This document shows positions 7,052 to 8,794 of a stretch of DNA of 8,794 nt, piece after piece; position 1 is the first letter of the stretch, and every line of letters begins with the position of its first letter. Source of the DNA: an uncultured Bacilli bacterium (lineage in GTDB: Bacteria; Bacillota_I; Bacilli_A; RF39; UBA660); NCBI GenBank assembly GCA_948629335.1, contig CAPHZB010000058.1, positions 1 through 8,794 of the forward strand. Reading direction: 5' to 3'. The notes under the pieces were generated by a model that saw only the letters and a list, made by a program, of their open reading frames with translations, made no database searches and was not told the origin of the DNA. Position numbers and translations under genes: made by a program.

Positions 7052-7840
7052 ATGGATAAGAGTTATTTAGTTGAGAATAGGACAAAAGAGGAATTAAGAG
7101 ATAAATTATTTGAAAAGTATTTTGAAGTGAAAGATGGTATTTTAGTACTTGATTTGATTAATAAATTATCCTTTATAAAAGAAGCGTGGAAAGAGTTGCA
7201 TATTTTATGTGGAGAGAATATAGAATGTTTTCATTTCATGTTATCCCTAGGAAAGTTTCGAATGATGAAGCATCAGGGAAGAGAATATTTGATTTTAAAA
7301 CTAGGACTATGGGAATATGTGATTATTGATTTGGAGAAAAAGGAAAATATTTCAGAAATGGATTTTCATACTCTATTTGATGAAGATTTCTTTGTAGAGC
7401 ATTTTGATGAAAGAAAAGAAGAAGATAAAAGTATTTTTGAGACCCTTTATATGACTTCAGAGTATAATGGGGATATTGATGAGCTTAAGAGTTTATACTT
7501 AAAATACCAAGACATTTTTGAATTAAGTACGTGTATATCTTATCAATATCACATTGGAGACTCTTATACTTATTTTAGTATTGATTTTGAAAATGCTATA
7601 GCACATTTGGGTTTTCAAGCCCCGAATCAATTTCTATATGAAAACTTAAACTTTAATTATGATTTAACACCATGGTGTATGCAAGATGCGCATAGAAGTA
7701 TGGGTCTAGACAAAATGATGGAATTATTTAAAAGGACAAGAGAAATATGTATTCCTAAAGAAGTGATACCAGGGGATTTATACAAACAATATGTGAGTGC
7801 ATGTCATAAAGAAAATTACCAATTTCAAAAAAGAAAATAG
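7052..7840 (+). CDS. Unrecognised 262-residue soluble protein
   Basis: I do not recognise this family. The ATG at 7052 follows a perfect AGGAGGTGA (7038-7046); an in-frame GTG at 7043 overlaps that site and is less likely. The protein is acidic in its middle (EHFDERKEEDKSIFE at about residues 114-128) and basic at the C-terminus (ends QFQKRK). It is rich in Phe, Tyr, Leu and Glu, with no signal peptide and no membrane segment, so it is probably cytoplasmic. Residues about 40-110 alternate hydrophobic strands and helices (FHFMLSLGKFRMM, EYLILKLGLWEYVIIDL). A later stretch with TPWCMQDAHRSMGLDKMMEL (about 206-225) is the most distinctive segment. It lies 119 bases downstream of the TetR gene, with its own extended -10 promoter, so it is probably a separate transcription unit. 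Base composition matches its neighbours. Confidence 0.75.
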   Translation: MDKSYLVENRTKEELRDKLFEKYFEVKDGILVLDLINKLSFIKEAWKELHILCGENIECFHFMLSLGKFRMMKHQGREYLILKLGLWEYVIIDLEKKENISEMDFHTLFDEDFFVEHFDERKEEDKSIFETLYMTSEYNGDIDELKSLYLKYQDIFELSTCISYQYHIGDSYTYFSIDFENAIAHLGFQAPNQFLYENLNFNYDLTPWCMQDAHRSMGLDKMMELFKRTREICIPKEVIPGDLYKQYVSACHKENYQFQKRK

Positions 7841-7889
7841 ATTGTGGAAAAAAGTGGCACTTAAAATTGTAGAGGAGTTAAGGTATTTC

Positions 7890-8040
7890 ATGTAGAAAGT
7901 GAAAATAGATACACTTGTTTTTGAAGCTACTAGAAGATGTAATCAAATTTTTGATTATTGTTGTAGGAGAAAATAGATATGGCTACAGAAGTTGTTGATC
8001 AACTGTTTAGAAGTAAGGTTTATGAAATAACAGAAATCAA
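7890..8040 (+). pseudogene. Relic of the N-terminus of a radical SAM protein
   Basis: An ATG at 7890 follows AGAGGAG (7871-7877) but is immediately stopped by TAG (7893-7895). The same frame then reads VKIDTLVFEATRRCN, then QIFDYCCRRK, to a TAG at 7974-7976. A shift into another frame continues DMATEVVDQLF, then RSKVYEITEI. Together this matches the start of radical SAM enzymes, where TRRCN leads into the CxxxCxxC iron-sulfur motif. Here the second cysteine position is Phe (C-x3-F-x2-C), so no cluster could be held. Similarity stops near 8040 and the rest of the enzyme is missing, replaced by an unrelated collar-domain relic. Dead gene: nonsense codon, frameshift, motif loss and truncation. 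Confidence 0.65.
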
Positions 8041-8064
8041 AAATATTGCGTTATACTTGTCAAT

Positions 8065-8157
8065 GACTCTAACGTAGATACGTATACAAATACTACACAA
8101 AGGACATATACATTTTGCCCAAACAATACCTCTATTTTATACTGTATTAAGTATGAA
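8065..8157 (+). pseudogene. Relic of the 3' end of a second collar-domain gene
   Basis: The frame reads DSNVDTYT and later YTFCPNNTSILYCIKY, closely resembling the C-terminus of the intact pilin-collar protein (YTSRPTNTSVLYCIKY, 12 of 16 residues). At DNA level 8107-8154 and 1336-1383 are equal in length and agree at 37 of 48 bases. The usual stop right after the final Tyr has become GAA (8155-8157), so reading runs on to a TAA at 8167-8169. Upstream the frame closes at a TGA (8023-8025) with no start codon. The pilin and most of the collar portion are missing. The relic abuts the radical SAM relic at about 8040-8064, implying a deletion or recombination joint there. Confidence 0.7.
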
Positions 8158-8206
8158 ATTTTATCGTAAAAATTGCGTATATCTATTGTGATACTCGTGT
8201 CTTTTG

Positions 8207-8229
8207 AAGGTGCTCATGGCACTTTTTTT
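8207..8229 (+). terminator. Rho-independent terminator downstream of the collar relic
   Basis: AAGGTGC (8207-8213) pairs with GCACTTT (8219-8225) around a 5-base loop, with one G-T wobble, followed by an unbroken T-run to 8229. It probably ended the now broken collar-domain gene, and insulates the nuclease gene that starts at 8295. Confidence 0.7.
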
Positions 8230-8294
8230 CATTTTTTTAAAAATAAGAAGGAATTTACCTTTAAAAGAAGTATGTTGATTTTAGAGGTGATAGA

Positions 8295-8794
8295 ATGGCA
8301 AAAAGAAAAAATATTTTAGAATTAACGAGTGATGTTGTTTTTAAAGAATTTATGTTAAGTGATAATACAAAAGAATATAAAGCAAAATTGCTCCATTTCA
8401 TTACAGGAATTGCTTATGAGGAATTGTTAAGTGCTACATATGTAAGTAAAGAATTTCCTGTAAATAATAAAAAGGACAAAAGTTACCGTAGCGATATTAT
8501 TGTTGACATTGATAAAAACATTTTGAATTTAGAAATGAATAGTTCTTATTACCACGGATTATTTATTAAGAACAATCGCTATATTAATAAAATAGGCGGA
8601 GATTCTTTTGATAAAGGAGAAGATTATTTAGAAATGGATGATATCACGCAAATCAATTTTGATAATTTTAATAAATATAGTGGAGATAAGTTAGTATATG
8701 AGTTTTCTATGTATGAAATAGATACAAAAGAAATAGAAGAAGAAGGACTTAAAAGTTACCATATAGACCTAGACTATTTAAGAAAGAAATGTTA
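8295..8794 (+). CDS. Rpn/PD-(D/E)XK nuclease-family transposase (3' end outside window)
   Basis: The 166 visible codons start at an ATG with AGAGGTGA (8283-8290) 4 bases upstream. The N-terminus (NILELTSDVVFKEFML, followed shortly by LLHFITGI) is the conserved opening of PD-(D/E)XK family transposases and Rpn recombination-promoting nucleases. The catalytic core follows: D67 in RSDIIVDI, then the E-x-N element LNLEMN (E80, N82), and a helix with YYHGLFIKNNRYINK. These are the expected Asp and Glu metal ligands, so the visible part looks intact. Residues 97-166 show the usual linker and an LDYLRKKC segment. Such proteins are endonucleases that stimulate recombination and occur in several copies per genome. 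No promoter of good quality was seen between the terminator at 8229 and the start. Confidence 0.85.
   Translation, partial: MAKRKNILELTSDVVFKEFMLSDNTKEYKAKLLHFITGIAYEELLSATYVSKEFPVNNKKDKSYRSDIIVDIDKNILNLEMNSSYYHGLFIKNNRYINKIGGDSFDKGEDYLEMDDITQINFDNFNKYSGDKLVYEFSMYEIDTKEIEEEGLKSYHIDLDYLRKKC

Noticed and set aside
6900..7085. 61-codon minus-strand open frame between the TetR gene and the orphan gene
   Set aside because: It covers the terminator, promoter and binding site of plus-strand genes, has no binding site of its own, and gives a low-complexity Phe/Ser/Tyr product.
1336..8154. Collar 3' end and its relic as variable and template repeats of a diversity-generating retroelement
   Set aside because: The differences are not concentrated at adenines of one copy, the relic is broken, and no reverse transcriptase is in the window.

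Overview
The window is AT-rich throughout, with strong AGGAGG-type ribosome binding sites, TTGACA/TATAAT or extended -10 promoters, short leaders and short A/T-rich terminators. This points to a low-GC Firmicutes-type bacterium (Bacilli or Clostridia, probably host-associated). No ribosomal or housekeeping gene is present, so the lineage cannot be fixed; this is accessory DNA.

Layout from left to right. (1) The 3' tail of a gene resembling Rpn/PD-(D/E)XK nuclease-family transposases (2-151). (2) A short intergenic stretch ending in a good promoter. (3) A plus-strand gene (424-1386) for an unusual fusion: a class III prepilin N-terminus joined to a phage tail-collar domain. (4) A bidirectional terminator. 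(5) A minus-strand unrecognised gene (1425-1972), split by a -1 frameshift at a slippery-looking A AAT TTT heptamer. (6) A very large minus-strand MMPL/RND-type membrane transporter (2091-6185, 1364 aa). Its second external domain carries an insertion of about 700 residues made of roughly nine ~78-residue repeats. (7) A divergent TetR/AcrR-family regulator (6366-6932), separated from the transporter by 180 bp holding repeated AGATAAA sites. (8) An unrecognised 262-aa soluble protein with its own promoter (7052-7840). (9) A 454-bp gene graveyard (7841-8294). It holds the broken start of a radical SAM gene abutting the broken 3' end of a second collar-domain gene, followed by a good terminator. 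(10) The 5' part of another Rpn-family nuclease gene (8295 to the window end).

The transporter and its divergent TetR neighbour look like a classic efflux or export pair, with the regulator sensing a ligand and controlling the transporter. The pilin-collar protein would be processed by a prepilin peptidase and would place a phage-type tip domain on the cell surface or in a pseudopilus. No pilus assembly gene lies in this window. The collar relic near the right edge is clearly related to the 3' end of the intact pilin-collar gene (37 of 48 bases identical, no gaps). Collar-domain genes have therefore been duplicated, shuffled and lost here, between two Rpn-type genes. The most noteworthy items are the pilin-collar fusion with its relic paralogue and the repeat-expanded MMPL protein.
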